Assembly (NCBI GenBank): GCA_002373535.1
Contig: DFKL01000045.1
Coordinates: 1 to 7,156, forward strand
Direction of reading: 5' to 3'
DNA: 7,156 nt
Source: Prevotellaceae bacterium UBA3646
GTDB lineage: Bacteria; Bacteroidota; Bacteroidia; Bacteroidales; Bacteroidaceae
Of this stretch, positions 1-6,732 are shown piece by piece. Position numbers and translations under genes: made by a program. Within the stretch, counting starts at the first letter, position 1. The number at the start of each line of letters is the position of its first letter. Below the pieces are notes generated by a model that saw only the letters and a list, made by a program, of their open reading frames with translations, was not told where the DNA came from and ran no database searches.

Positions 1-1
1 C

Positions 2-517
2 GGTTTCGCTGCAGGCTGGCAACTGGCACGACGGACTCCGATTTTTGCAGAAGTCGGAATATCATACAGCGGGAAGGGGGCAAGCGTAGTGCCGCCTAAC
101 GAGCCATCTGAGCCTCCTGTATCCGGCGGCTATAACAAACTGCGCTACAGGATGCATACCCTGCACATTCCCGTAGTAATAAAATACAAAATCAGCCTGA
201 AACGGGGAGGTCTGAGCATACAGCCGCTGGGAGGCTTGTATATGAACCTTGGTATGGGTGGCAAGTGCCAGGATTACTGGTCGCGTACCACGACGGGTTC
301 ATTTGACGACAACCTGGATGTATTCGATGCCGGCCTGCGCCTGGGATGCGGCATGGCTTATACCAACTTCTACATGGAGCTGACATACGACATCGGCCTT
401 GTGAACCTTGCAGGCAAGGAGGGCAAGTTCAGATACACCGACCGTATGGGCTATGACGACTTTGACGGGGGCATACGTTCTGGAAACCTGGCCCTGACAC
501 TGGGTGTGGAATTCTGA
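2..517 (+). CDS. Outer-membrane beta-barrel protein, PorT-like family (3' part)
   Basis: The frame is open from base 2 of the window, so the GTG at 89 is an internal codon and the real start lies off the left edge. The 171 visible residues alternate hydrophobic and polar in short strands separated by loops. Examples are the segment around HIPVVIKYKISLK, then LSIQPLGGLYMNLGMGGK, and FYMELTYDIGLVNL. The protein ends LTLGVEF, with a terminal aromatic residue as expected for a BAM-inserted barrel strand. The IPVVIKYK and PLGGLYMNLG pattern is typical of the small 8-stranded PorT/OmpW-like barrels common in Bacteroidetes, where a strand resembling 'IPLLLKYK' recurs. Such proteins sit in the outer membrane. 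The true PorT serves type IX secretion, but most relatives have no known function and nothing here shows a secretion role. The gene converges with the minus-strand cluster, and its TGA directly abuts the neighbour's stop codon. Confidence 0.8.
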   Translation, partial: GFAAGWQLARRTPIFAEVGISYSGKGASVVPPNEPSEPPVSGGYNKLRYRMHTLHIPVVIKYKISLKRGGLSIQPLGGLYMNLGMGGKCQDYWSRTTTGSFDDNLDVFDAGLRLGCGMAYTNFYMELTYDIGLVNLAGKEGKFRYTDRMGYDDFDGGIRSGNLALTLGVEF

Positions 518-1039
518 CTACAGGTCGTTCAGGAGGCTGGTTCTCCTCTTTGTATTGTTTAACTTGTCGAAATAGGTTATTGAAACGCGATAGTGTCCTG
601 TGGGGGTAGGCATCTTCCACAACGAGACGATACCGTGGGCCATACCGTACTCGATGTGTGCCTCATGTCCGAGTCCCTTGACCGTGCGGATGGCATTGGG
701 ATATTTCTCGGCCAACATACGGTCGTAGCTCTCCATCCGTGACAGGGCTTCCTGAGCATTCTGGTCTGGCAGGTAGACCATGACGCAGTTTACTACTTTG
801 GTAGTCCGGTCGAACACTACGCACACATCGCTCTCCTGTCCTGTGAACTGTCCGCTGAACATCCATGTACCGGCCTTCTTGTCCTGTGCTACGCGCTTGA
901 AGCCGAGTCGCTTCATCTGGACAGAGAATTTCCTGATACTTCCGTCCACAGGCAACCCCATGAAGGTTATGTGCTCCTGGGCTTCCACGGCTACGACGGC
1001 CAAGAGTGCGGTGATTGTAAATAACAGTCTCTGAAACAT
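518..1039 (-). CDS. Small exported protein of unknown function, Bacteroidales type
   Basis: The product has 173 residues. Residues 1-20 form a signal peptide: a short basic start (MFQR), a hydrophobic core (LLFTITALLAVVAV), and a likely signal peptidase I site after VEA, so the mature protein begins QEHITFMG. There is no lipobox cysteine. The mature part carries a MGLPVDGSIRKF opening, a KRLGF turn, a FTGQESDVCVVF strand, a VVNCVMVYLP strand, an AEKYP helix end, and a late VSITYFDKLNN strand. This order matches small exported proteins I recall from Bacteroides-group genomes (a 'GxPxDG' start and 'YFDKxN' end), whose function is not known. It probably resides in the periplasm. Two cysteines (73 and 85) could pair. 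The ATG is supported by a strong AAGGAG eight bases upstream. It is the last gene of the minus-strand cluster, 14 bases after the flavoprotein gene. The call as a real exported protein is firm; the function is unknown. Confidence 0.8.
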   Translation of the reverse strand: MFQRLLFTITALLAVVAVEAQEHITFMGLPVDGSIRKFSVQMKRLGFKRVAQDKKAGTWMFSGQFTGQESDVCVVFDRTTKVVNCVMVYLPDQNAQEALSRMESYDRMLAEKYPNAIRTVKGLGHEAHIEYGMAHGIVSLWKMPTPTGHYRVSITYFDKLNNTKRRTSLLNDL

Positions 1040-1047
1040 ATTGTCTT

Positions 1048-1053
1048 CTCCTT
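1048..1053 (-). promoter_or_regulatory. Strong Shine-Dalgarno for the small exported protein
   Basis: The minus strand reads AAGGAG with eight bases between it and the ATG at 1039, directly following the TAA stop of the preceding gene. It is the clearest ribosome binding site in the window; the other cluster genes have weak sites or rely on overlapping stop and start codons. It fixes the start of the exported protein and suggests that this gene is initiated independently rather than only by coupling. Confidence 0.7.
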
Positions 1054-2601
1054 TTAATTATTATGTCCTATAGTCTGGCTCAGTGCATCGGCGCACCTTT
1101 CTCCGTCTACGCCTGCGCTGACTATTCCGCCTGCATACCCTGCGCCTTCGCCGCAAGGAAACAGTCCGGAAATTCTCACATGCTGCAGCGTATCGGGGTT
1201 ACGCAGGATACGCACGGGAGCGCTGGTCCGTGTCTCGACGGCTATGACGGTGGCCTGGTTGGTGAGGAATCCGTGATGCCGGCGGCCGAACTGCAAGAAG
1301 GCCTCGCGCAGTCGTGTACTGATGCCATCGGGAAGCCAGAAATGCAGCGGACTGGATATCATTCCGGGGGCGTAGCTTCCTGCCGGCAAGTCGGATGAGA
1401 GGCGTTTTTCCACGAAATCCGCCATGCGCTGTGCGGGTGCCGTCTGCTTCCTGTTTCCCTGCTGCCAGCACATTCGTTCCAGCGTCTCCTGGTATTCCAT
1501 CATTGAGAGCACACTGTCACCGGGAACATCCTCGGGCCTGACCTCGACGACCATTCCGCTGTTGCTCCACTTGCCGTTGCGTCCGCTGGGGCTCATTCCG
1601 TTGACGACTATCTGCTCTGGGCCGCTGGCTGCCGGGACGACGAAGCCGCCCGGACACATACAGAAACTGTATACGCCGCGATCCTGAATCTGGCATACCA
1701 TGCTGTATTCTGCAGCAGGAAGATACCTGCCCCTTCCCTGGCTGCTGTGATACTGTATCTGGTCTATAAGGTGGGCTGGATGCTCCAGACGGACTCCCAC
1801 GGCAATGCCCTTGGCCTCGACCTCTATCCCCTCGTGTACCAGATAGCGGTAGACGTCACGGGCACTGTGACCCGTTGCCATTATCACGGCTGAAGCACGG
1901 AACTCCCTGTCGCCGCATAATATGCCACAGACGTGTCCTCCGGAAACTATGAGCGAAGTCATCCTGGTCTGGAAATGCACCTCGCCTCCACACCGTAGTA
2001 TCGTCTTACGCATGTTCTCGATGACTCGCGGCAGGCAATCCGTCCCGATATGCGGATGTGCGTCTGCAAGGATATTGGGATTGGCTCCGTGCTGGACGAA
2101 CACACGCAATATCTTGTCGGTATCACCTCGCTTCTTGCTGCGCGTATACAGCTTGCCGTCGCTATATGCTCCTGCACCGCCCTCGCCGAAACTGTAGTTG
2201 CTCTCCGGATCCACTCGCTGCTCGGGGCGTATACGGGCAATATCCTTCTTGCGTTCGCGTACGTCCTTGCCACGCTCAACCACTATGGGACGTATGCCGT
2301 GTTCGATGAGTCGCAAGGCTGCAAACAACCCGGCCGGACCGGCTCCGACGACTATGGCCCGGGGACCGTCACTTACGTCCGGGTAGTATACCGGTTCGAA
2401 CAGATCGTCGTCCGGCTCCTCTCCTACATAGGCCCGGACGGTAAGGTTTACGAATATCCTTCTCTGCCGTGCATCGATACTGCGCCTAAGCACCCGGACG
2501 GCATTTGGGCGTATGCCTTTCTCCCTGTGCAGCCATGCTGCAATGGCTCTCTCGTCGAAAGCGTCCTGTGGCGGTATACGTATCTGTAATTCACGTACCA
2601 T
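1054..2601 (-). CDS. COG2509-type FAD-dependent oxidoreductase
   Basis: The product has 515 residues from the ATG at 2601. An in-frame ATG at 2646 would add 15 residues but would lie inside radA. The start MVRELQIRIPP fits the family, and the 13-base gap behind the radA stop is AT-rich, as is usual for Bacteroidales starts. Residues 1-75 form a small N-terminal domain. Residues 82-91 carry the dinucleotide-binding motif IVVGAGPAG (G86, G88, G91), with the acidic end of the second strand at VVER (E109). The conserved NYSFGEGGAGAYSDGKLYTR block lies at 135-154, ATGHSARD at 242-249, the TSAP segment at 459-462, and the second FAD-contacting block CGEGAGYAGGI at 483-493. Length and motif order match the uncharacterised 'FAD-dependent dehydrogenase' family COG2509. 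It is predicted to be a soluble cytoplasmic flavoprotein of unknown substrate. It has several cysteines but no CxxC pair. It probably shares a transcript with radA. Confidence 0.9.
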   Translation of the reverse strand: MVRELQIRIPPQDAFDERAIAAWLHREKGIRPNAVRVLRRSIDARQRRIFVNLTVRAYVGEEPDDDLFEPVYYPDVSDGPRAIVVGAGPAGLFAALRLIEHGIRPIVVERGKDVRERKKDIARIRPEQRVDPESNYSFGEGGAGAYSDGKLYTRSKKRGDTDKILRVFVQHGANPNILADAHPHIGTDCLPRVIENMRKTILRCGGEVHFQTRMTSLIVSGGHVCGILCGDREFRASAVIMATGHSARDVYRYLVHEGIEVEAKGIAVGVRLEHPAHLIDQIQYHSSQGRGRYLPAAEYSMVCQIQDRGVYSFCMCPGGFVVPAASGPEQIVVNGMSPSGRNGKWSNSGMVVEVRPEDVPGDSVLSMMEYQETLERMCWQQGNRKQTAPAQRMADFVEKRLSSDLPAGSYAPGMISSPLHFWLPDGISTRLREAFLQFGRRHHGFLTNQATVIAVETRTSAPVRILRNPDTLQHVRISGLFPCGEGAGYAGGIVSAGVDGERCADALSQTIGHNN

Positions 2602-2614
2602 AATTATAATATCA

Positions 2615-4003
2615 TCAGCCAAACAGTTCCCGCACGGCTTCGGCAACGCGCCTTACGGGCACTATCTCTATAGTATATTCCTTCTCGTTCAGTGTCTGCG
2701 CATTATGATGCGGTACCAACATGCGGCGGAAACCCAGTCGCTGTGCTTCCTGGATACGCTGCTCAATACGGGATACCGGACGTATCTCGCCACTGAGCCC
2801 GACCTCACCGGCCATTGCCACATCTGCATCTATGGGTGCGTCTACGTTGCTAGACAGCACTGCGGCTATCACGCTGAGGTCGAGGGCCGGATCGGTGACA
2901 CGCAGGCCGCCGGCGATATTCAGGAATACGTCTTTCTGTGCGAGCTTGAATCCTACTCGCTTCTCCAGCACGGCAAGCAACATGTTGAGCCGCCTGCCTT
3001 CGAAGCCAATGGTACTGCGCTGTGCCGTTCCATAGGCTGCCGTGCTGACAAGGGCCTGTGTCTCTATCAGGAACGGGCGCACTCCCTCGACGGTTGCTGC
3101 TATGGCCACTCCGCTCAATCCCTCGCGGTTGTCACTCAGCAGCAGTTCGCTGGGGTTATCTACCTGGCGCAGGCCGTCGTGACGCATCTCGTATATTCCG
3201 AGTTCGCTGGTCGAACCGAAGCGGTTCTTGATGCTGCGCAGTATGCGGTACATGTAATGCTGGTCTCCCTCGAACTGAAGCACGGTATCTACGATATGCT
3301 CCAGGACCTTGGGTCCTGCCAGGCTGCCTTCCTTGGTAATATGGCCGATAAGCATGATGCTGACGCCTCCGCTCTTGGCATATCTCAGCAGGGCTGCAGC
3401 GCACTCCCTGATCTGCGACAGGCTACCAGGACTGCTCTCGACGCTGCCTGTGCTGATGGTCTGTATAGAGTCTATCACCACCATGTCCGGCTTGACACTG
3501 GATATCTCTGCAAAGATGTTTTCCAGCAATGTCTCGCAATATATCAGGACATCGGCATCTCCGCCAAGGCGGTTGGCACGTAGCTTGATCTGCCTGGCAC
3601 TCTCCTCGCCGGAGACGTACAGGACTTTCCTGCCCTTCAGGCGCATTATGGTCTGAAGCACCAGCGTGCTCTTGCCTATACCTGGCTCCCCCCCAAGCAA
3701 GACGAGCGAACCGGGCACGAGTCCTCCGCCCAGTACACGGTTGAGTTCCGCGTCCTGCATGTCAATCCGCGGTTCGCGGTCTGCCTGTATTTCCTGAACG
3801 GGCACGGCCCTGGCCGTACGGACATCCGCACCTGAGGCTGCCATTGCCATACGGGTGACTGCCGACGTGGAGTCGTCCTGCCGCACATGCAGTTCCTTCA
3901 TCGTATTCCACTTGCCGCACGCAGGGCATCTGCCTACCCAGCGGACACTGTCCTGTCCGCATTCCTCGCAGACGTATACGGTCTTGTCGTTCATCCTTGC
4001 CAT
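2615..4003 (-). CDS. radA: DNA repair protein RadA (Sms)
   Basis: RadA is a hexameric DnaB-like helicase that drives branch migration during homologous recombination and repair in the cytoplasm. All family landmarks are present in the 462-residue product. They are an N-terminal zinc ribbon (C12, C15, C26, C29), Walker A GGEPGIGKST (104-113, K111), Walker B MVVID (174-178), the RadA-specific KNRFG motif (259-263), and a C-terminal Lon-protease-like domain (about 290-462) with GEVGLSGEIRPV. The Lon-type catalytic serine block is not recognisable (DPALDLSVIAAVLSS at 371-385), as is normal for RadA, where this domain is a DNA-binding scaffold. An ATG at 4051 would add 16 residues inside the upstream gene and is unlikely. 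I chose 4003 (MARMNDKTVYVC), four bases after the upstream stop and matching the usual MAK-type start; the ATG at 3994 is an alternative. A run of seven Gs (3688-3694) encodes the start of Walker A. Confidence 0.97.
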   Translation of the reverse strand: MARMNDKTVYVCEECGQDSVRWVGRCPACGKWNTMKELHVRQDDSTSAVTRMAMAASGADVRTARAVPVQEIQADREPRIDMQDAELNRVLGGGLVPGSLVLLGGEPGIGKSTLVLQTIMRLKGRKVLYVSGEESARQIKLRANRLGGDADVLIYCETLLENIFAEISSVKPDMVVIDSIQTISTGSVESSPGSLSQIRECAAALLRYAKSGGVSIMLIGHITKEGSLAGPKVLEHIVDTVLQFEGDQHYMYRILRSIKNRFGSTSELGIYEMRHDGLRQVDNPSELLLSDNREGLSGVAIAATVEGVRPFLIETQALVSTAAYGTAQRSTIGFEGRRLNMLLAVLEKRVGFKLAQKDVFLNIAGGLRVTDPALDLSVIAAVLSSNVDAPIDADVAMAGEVGLSGEIRPVSRIEQRIQEAQRLGFRRMLVPHHNAQTLNEKEYTIEIVPVRRVAEAVRELFG

Positions 4004-4007
4004 AGTC

Positions 4008-4937
4008 CTAACTGTTATATGTCCCACATCGAGGGCACTTGCCCAGGGCATGCATCTTGCATCCGCACTGACTGCAGAGATAGTGCGGCCGGTAGTGCCT
4101 CCAGTAACGTCTTATCGCCCATACTGCATATATGAAGAATACGGGATACCCTACATAAGCCAGCGCAGCCAACGAGAAGAACAGGTATTCGACCATCAGC
4201 ACGGCCAGCAGCGACAGGATATACAGCATGGCGTCCAAGGGTGCAAGCTGCCGCCTGATCTCGTCCAGCGATGCTATCAGCAGCAGCAACATCAGCCAGA
4301 TGCTGAGTACGAATGCTCCCAACAGCAGGGGAAGTCCGAATGGATTGAGAGTGGGATGGTAGTAGAAGTGTACCCAGGTCTCCGGCACATGTCGCTGGAT
4401 GCTGGCATAGATAAGTGCGCTGCAACTTAGCATCAGGCACAACAGCGTAGGATAGCATGTGGCTATGTCGTCCGCATGAACCATACGGAATCTCTGTCTG
4501 CGGCCGTGCCTGACCAGGAAGGCTACAAGTGCTATTCCTATCAGTCCCGCGAAATACCACAGATGACGCTGGCTGAAAAGGTTGATAAAGCTGCTTATGG
4601 GATCGTCCGGGGCAACTTTGGGCAGAAGTTCACTCTCATGCACCCACCCCATCGTTTCCTGATCGCGTGCAACCTTGACCCACACGCTGTCTATACTGTC
4701 CTCGGGTATCACAGCAATCTGCGCCACTACCAGCTGGTCGCCGCGCGTCACATAGCCTGTATCCATCACCAGGGCCGTCTGACCGAGATGCATCGGCTTC
4801 TGATCCTGAAGGGCTATACTGTCGCCCGTAACGACGAAATTGAAGTTTGTCGTGTAATGCCTCTCTGTATGTCCGGGATAGTAACATCCCGACAACAAGA
4901 GGCTCAGTGCTGCAAATATGGAAACTACCACCTTCAT
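4008..4937 (-). CDS. Predicted lipoprotein/membrane protein with SH3-like region, five TM helices and a C-terminal zinc ribbon
   Basis: I do not recognise a named family for this 309-residue product. Residues 1-18 look like a lipoprotein signal (hydrophobic core, then LSGC, C18). Residues about 30-105 are soluble and end in a bacterial-SH3-like pattern (DSVWVKVARDQETMGWVHESEL). Hydrophobic helices follow at about 125-142, 160-180, 201-223, 235-252 and 256-275. Basic loops after helices 1 (RHGRRQRFR) and 5 (RRYWRHYR), plus DEIRRQ after helix 3, fit the positive-inside rule with the SH3-like part in the periplasm and the C terminus in the cytoplasm. The tail has a zinc ribbon, C288/C291 and C301/C304, ending CPRCGTYNS. 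The start overlaps the upstream U32 stop as ATGA, and the stop lies four bases before radA. It may be a membrane sensor or scaffold, but that is inference. Alternatively, the N-terminal segment could be an uncleaved anchor. Confidence 0.85.
   Translation of the reverse strand: MKVVVSIFAALSLLLSGCYYPGHTERHYTTNFNFVVTGDSIALQDQKPMHLGQTALVMDTGYVTRGDQLVVAQIAVIPEDSIDSVWVKVARDQETMGWVHESELLPKVAPDDPISSFINLFSQRHLWYFAGLIGIALVAFLVRHGRRQRFRMVHADDIATCYPTLLCLMLSCSALIYASIQRHVPETWVHFYYHPTLNPFGLPLLLGAFVLSIWLMLLLLIASLDEIRRQLAPLDAMLYILSLLAVLMVEYLFFSLAALAYVGYPVFFIYAVWAIRRYWRHYRPHYLCSQCGCKMHALGKCPRCGTYNS
4934..4937 (-). other. ATGA stop/start overlap coupling U32 gene to membrane protein gene
   Basis: On the minus strand the ATG of the membrane protein (4937-4935) shares bases with the TGA of the U32 gene (4936-4934). 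No clear Shine-Dalgarno precedes the ATG, so translation of the membrane protein is probably coupled to termination of the U32 protein. Confidence 0.7.
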
Positions 4938-6730
4938 ATTATGCCATGTCGTCTCGCTTCCGGCTCATTCCTGCCGACTTTGTCACTAACCGGTCCCATT
5001 ACCCTCATCTCACACTTGCCGCAATCAAACCTGAGCAAAAACCTGCGGCCGTCGGCTCCACGCAGATACAGCGGGCCACGGACTGCATCAGGATTCTCCC
5101 TGGGACAGATGCCCGTATGGAAACGAATGCAGTAGCGGCATGTCATCAATGGCTTGCCATGCTCCATCTCACACGCCAAGCCATGTGCCGTATCTTGTCC
5201 TGCCGCGCCACGGCTGACAGGCTGGACGGTACCGGTCATACCAGCGGGCAAACGGACTGTGTCCAGCACCTTGCGACGCCATTCAGCCATTACGCTACGT
5301 GGTATGAAATAGCTGTCCGTGGCCGTGACGTCCGTCACCTGATATATGGTATCGCCTGTCTTGCACAATACCTCCCTGATACCCTGCGCCTGAGGCTTCT
5401 GTGCCGGCCAGTGCTGATATTCAAAGTCCATGCCAAACCTGTCCCACTCGGTCACTGCCGTGAGACGGAAGCCCTCCGGAGCATCGCCGTCTGATGCCTC
5501 GAGGACAAACTTCACCTGTATCTTGCGCTCTGCAGTCTTGCCTGCCAGTATCTTCTCCATCGCCATGTCCTGATTACGGTACAGCACGGTACCGTCACGC
5601 AGTTCCGGCGGCATCCTGTACGGATACAGATGGTTGTTGTCGGCACGGTTGATACGGAAACCTATCAGACGGCCGTCATGTATGAAACACAACCCGTCCC
5701 CGTTACTGAACGGTGCCGTGCCTGCCACGACTATATGGTTGCGGCGTATCTCCTTGACGAAACCGACACGGGCGCCCATACTCTTAGGCGTGACCTGATT
5801 GCACAGGTCTGAAGTCCGCCCATGCATGAAATAATCCGTATACCCACGGTTGAAAGTCCTGTCAACGTCTGGCGTGAAGAAGAAAGTCTCCCTACCCCAC
5901 GACGAACGGCGGTATTCGGTACGGCGGCGAAATATTCCGTCCAGCTGCCTACGGTACCACGCTGTCACGTTCTTGACATAGGCAACGTCCTTGAGTCGTC
6001 CCTCTATCTTGAGTGACGTCACGCCTGCATCCAGCAGTTCCTCCAGCTCTCCGGTACGGTTCATGTCGCGCATGCTGAGCAAATAGCCGTCGTCTACACG
6101 TTTCCCACCTGCTGTCTCCAATGTATACCTCATCCTGCAGAACTGCGCACATTCTCCCCTGTCTGCACTCCGTCCGTAGCAAACCTCAGAGGCATGGCAA
6201 CGACCGTTGTAACAGACGCATACGGCTCCGTGGACGAACACTTCCAACGGCATGAGCGGAACCTGCCTGTGTACCTGGGTTATCTCGCCGACAGTCAGCT
6301 CGCGTGCCAAGACCACCTGACTATAGCCCTGGGCCTGACGCTCCCTGACTATGGCCGCATCGCGGTTGTCCATCTGCGTACTGGCATGGAATACGCCGCA
6401 CTGCCGAGGATACCTGCTGCGGTATGCCTCGACCATGCGATGGTCCTGACTGATGATTGCGTCTACGCCTATGGCAAACATTTCGTGCGCCAACCCTGCA
6501 CAGTCGTCCAGCTCGTCGTCATGCAGCAGGGTGTTGAGCGTTACATAGACCTTGACACCGAACTGATGCGCATATTGCACGACCTCACTGATATCCTGGG
6601 TACTGTTGCACGCGGCTGCACGGGCGCCGTACCTTCCGGCGCCTATGTACACGGCATCGGCGCCATGGTCTATGGCGGCAAACGCGGTCTCCTTGTCCCT
6701 GGCCGGTGCCAACAGTTCAATCAGTCTCAT
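4934..6730 (-). CDS. U32 family protein, probable RlhA-type 23S rRNA hydroxylation protein
   Basis: The 598-residue product begins MRLIELLAPARDKETAFAAI and carries GADAVYIGAGRYGAR (23-37), the standard U32 opening. The U32 signature is at 163-181 (EVFVHGAVCVCYNGRCHAS). It is followed by SADRGECAQFCRMRY (188-202), giving candidate iron-sulfur cysteines 171, 178, 194 and 198, plus 173 and 184. SLKIEGRLKDVAYV (239-252) is also typical. Although called peptidases, characterised members take part in RNA or ubiquinone hydroxylation. The length beyond 450 residues and the extended C-terminal half resemble E. coli RlhA (YdcP), which forms 5-hydroxycytidine at 23S rRNA position 2501; TrhP (YegQ) is shorter. 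A further cysteine block lies at the C terminus (C531, C534, C542, and C570/C573 in FDCGKCEM). The protein is probably cytoplasmic. The start overlaps the metA stop and the end overlaps the next gene. RlhA activity is inferred from family resemblance; another U32 RNA target is possible. Confidence 0.88.
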   Translation of the reverse strand: MRLIELLAPARDKETAFAAIDHGADAVYIGAGRYGARAAACNSTQDISEVVQYAHQFGVKVYVTLNTLLHDDELDDCAGLAHEMFAIGVDAIISQDHRMVEAYRSRYPRQCGVFHASTQMDNRDAAIVRERQAQGYSQVVLARELTVGEITQVHRQVPLMPLEVFVHGAVCVCYNGRCHASEVCYGRSADRGECAQFCRMRYTLETAGGKRVDDGYLLSMRDMNRTGELEELLDAGVTSLKIEGRLKDVAYVKNVTAWYRRQLDGIFRRRTEYRRSSWGRETFFFTPDVDRTFNRGYTDYFMHGRTSDLCNQVTPKSMGARVGFVKEIRRNHIVVAGTAPFSNGDGLCFIHDGRLIGFRINRADNNHLYPYRMPPELRDGTVLYRNQDMAMEKILAGKTAERKIQVKFVLEASDGDAPEGFRLTAVTEWDRFGMDFEYQHWPAQKPQAQGIREVLCKTGDTIYQVTDVTATDSYFIPRSVMAEWRRKVLDTVRLPAGMTGTVQPVSRGAAGQDTAHGLACEMEHGKPLMTCRYCIRFHTGICPRENPDAVRGPLYLRGADGRRFLLRFDCGKCEMRVMGPVSDKVGRNEPEARRHGII

Positions 6731-6732
6731 CA
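6728..6732 (-). other. TGATG stop/start overlap coupling metA to U32 gene
   Basis: The minus strand reads TGATG: the TGA of metA (6732-6730) shares its A with the ATG of the U32 gene. The upstream 20 bases hold no strong Shine-Dalgarno, so reinitiation by ribosomes finishing metA is the likely mode of U32 translation. Confidence 0.65.

Noticed and set aside
440..517. Terminator for the minus-strand cluster within the barrel gene
   Set aside because: I saw no GC-rich hairpin followed by a T run on the minus strand in this stretch.
531..560. Possible rho-independent terminator for the barrel gene
   Set aside because: The stem is only five pairs plus a possible G-U pair, and the following tract (ctttgtattgttt) is interrupted, so it is too weak to list as a feature.
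2050..2589. A 179-codon plus-strand frame opposite the flavoprotein N-terminal region
   Set aside because: It is a shadow of the FAD-binding domain coding sequence and has no recognisable motif of its own.
2602..2614. AT-rich gap between radA and the flavoprotein as an internal promoter
   Set aside because: It is only 13 bases long and shows no TAnnTTTG element; AT-richness before starts is normal in Bacteroidales translation initiation.
2513..3583. A 356-codon plus-strand open frame opposite radA and the start of the flavoprotein gene
   Set aside because: It is antisense to two strongly recognisable genes, has no recognisable domain, is rich in Cys, His and Tyr as reverse-complement frames often are, and spans the boundary of two real genes. 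It is best explained by codon bias removing antisense stops.
4476..5494. Two overlapping plus-strand open frames opposite the U32 and membrane protein genes
   Set aside because: Both are antisense to supported genes, overlap each other heavily, and have no signal peptide or domain pattern.
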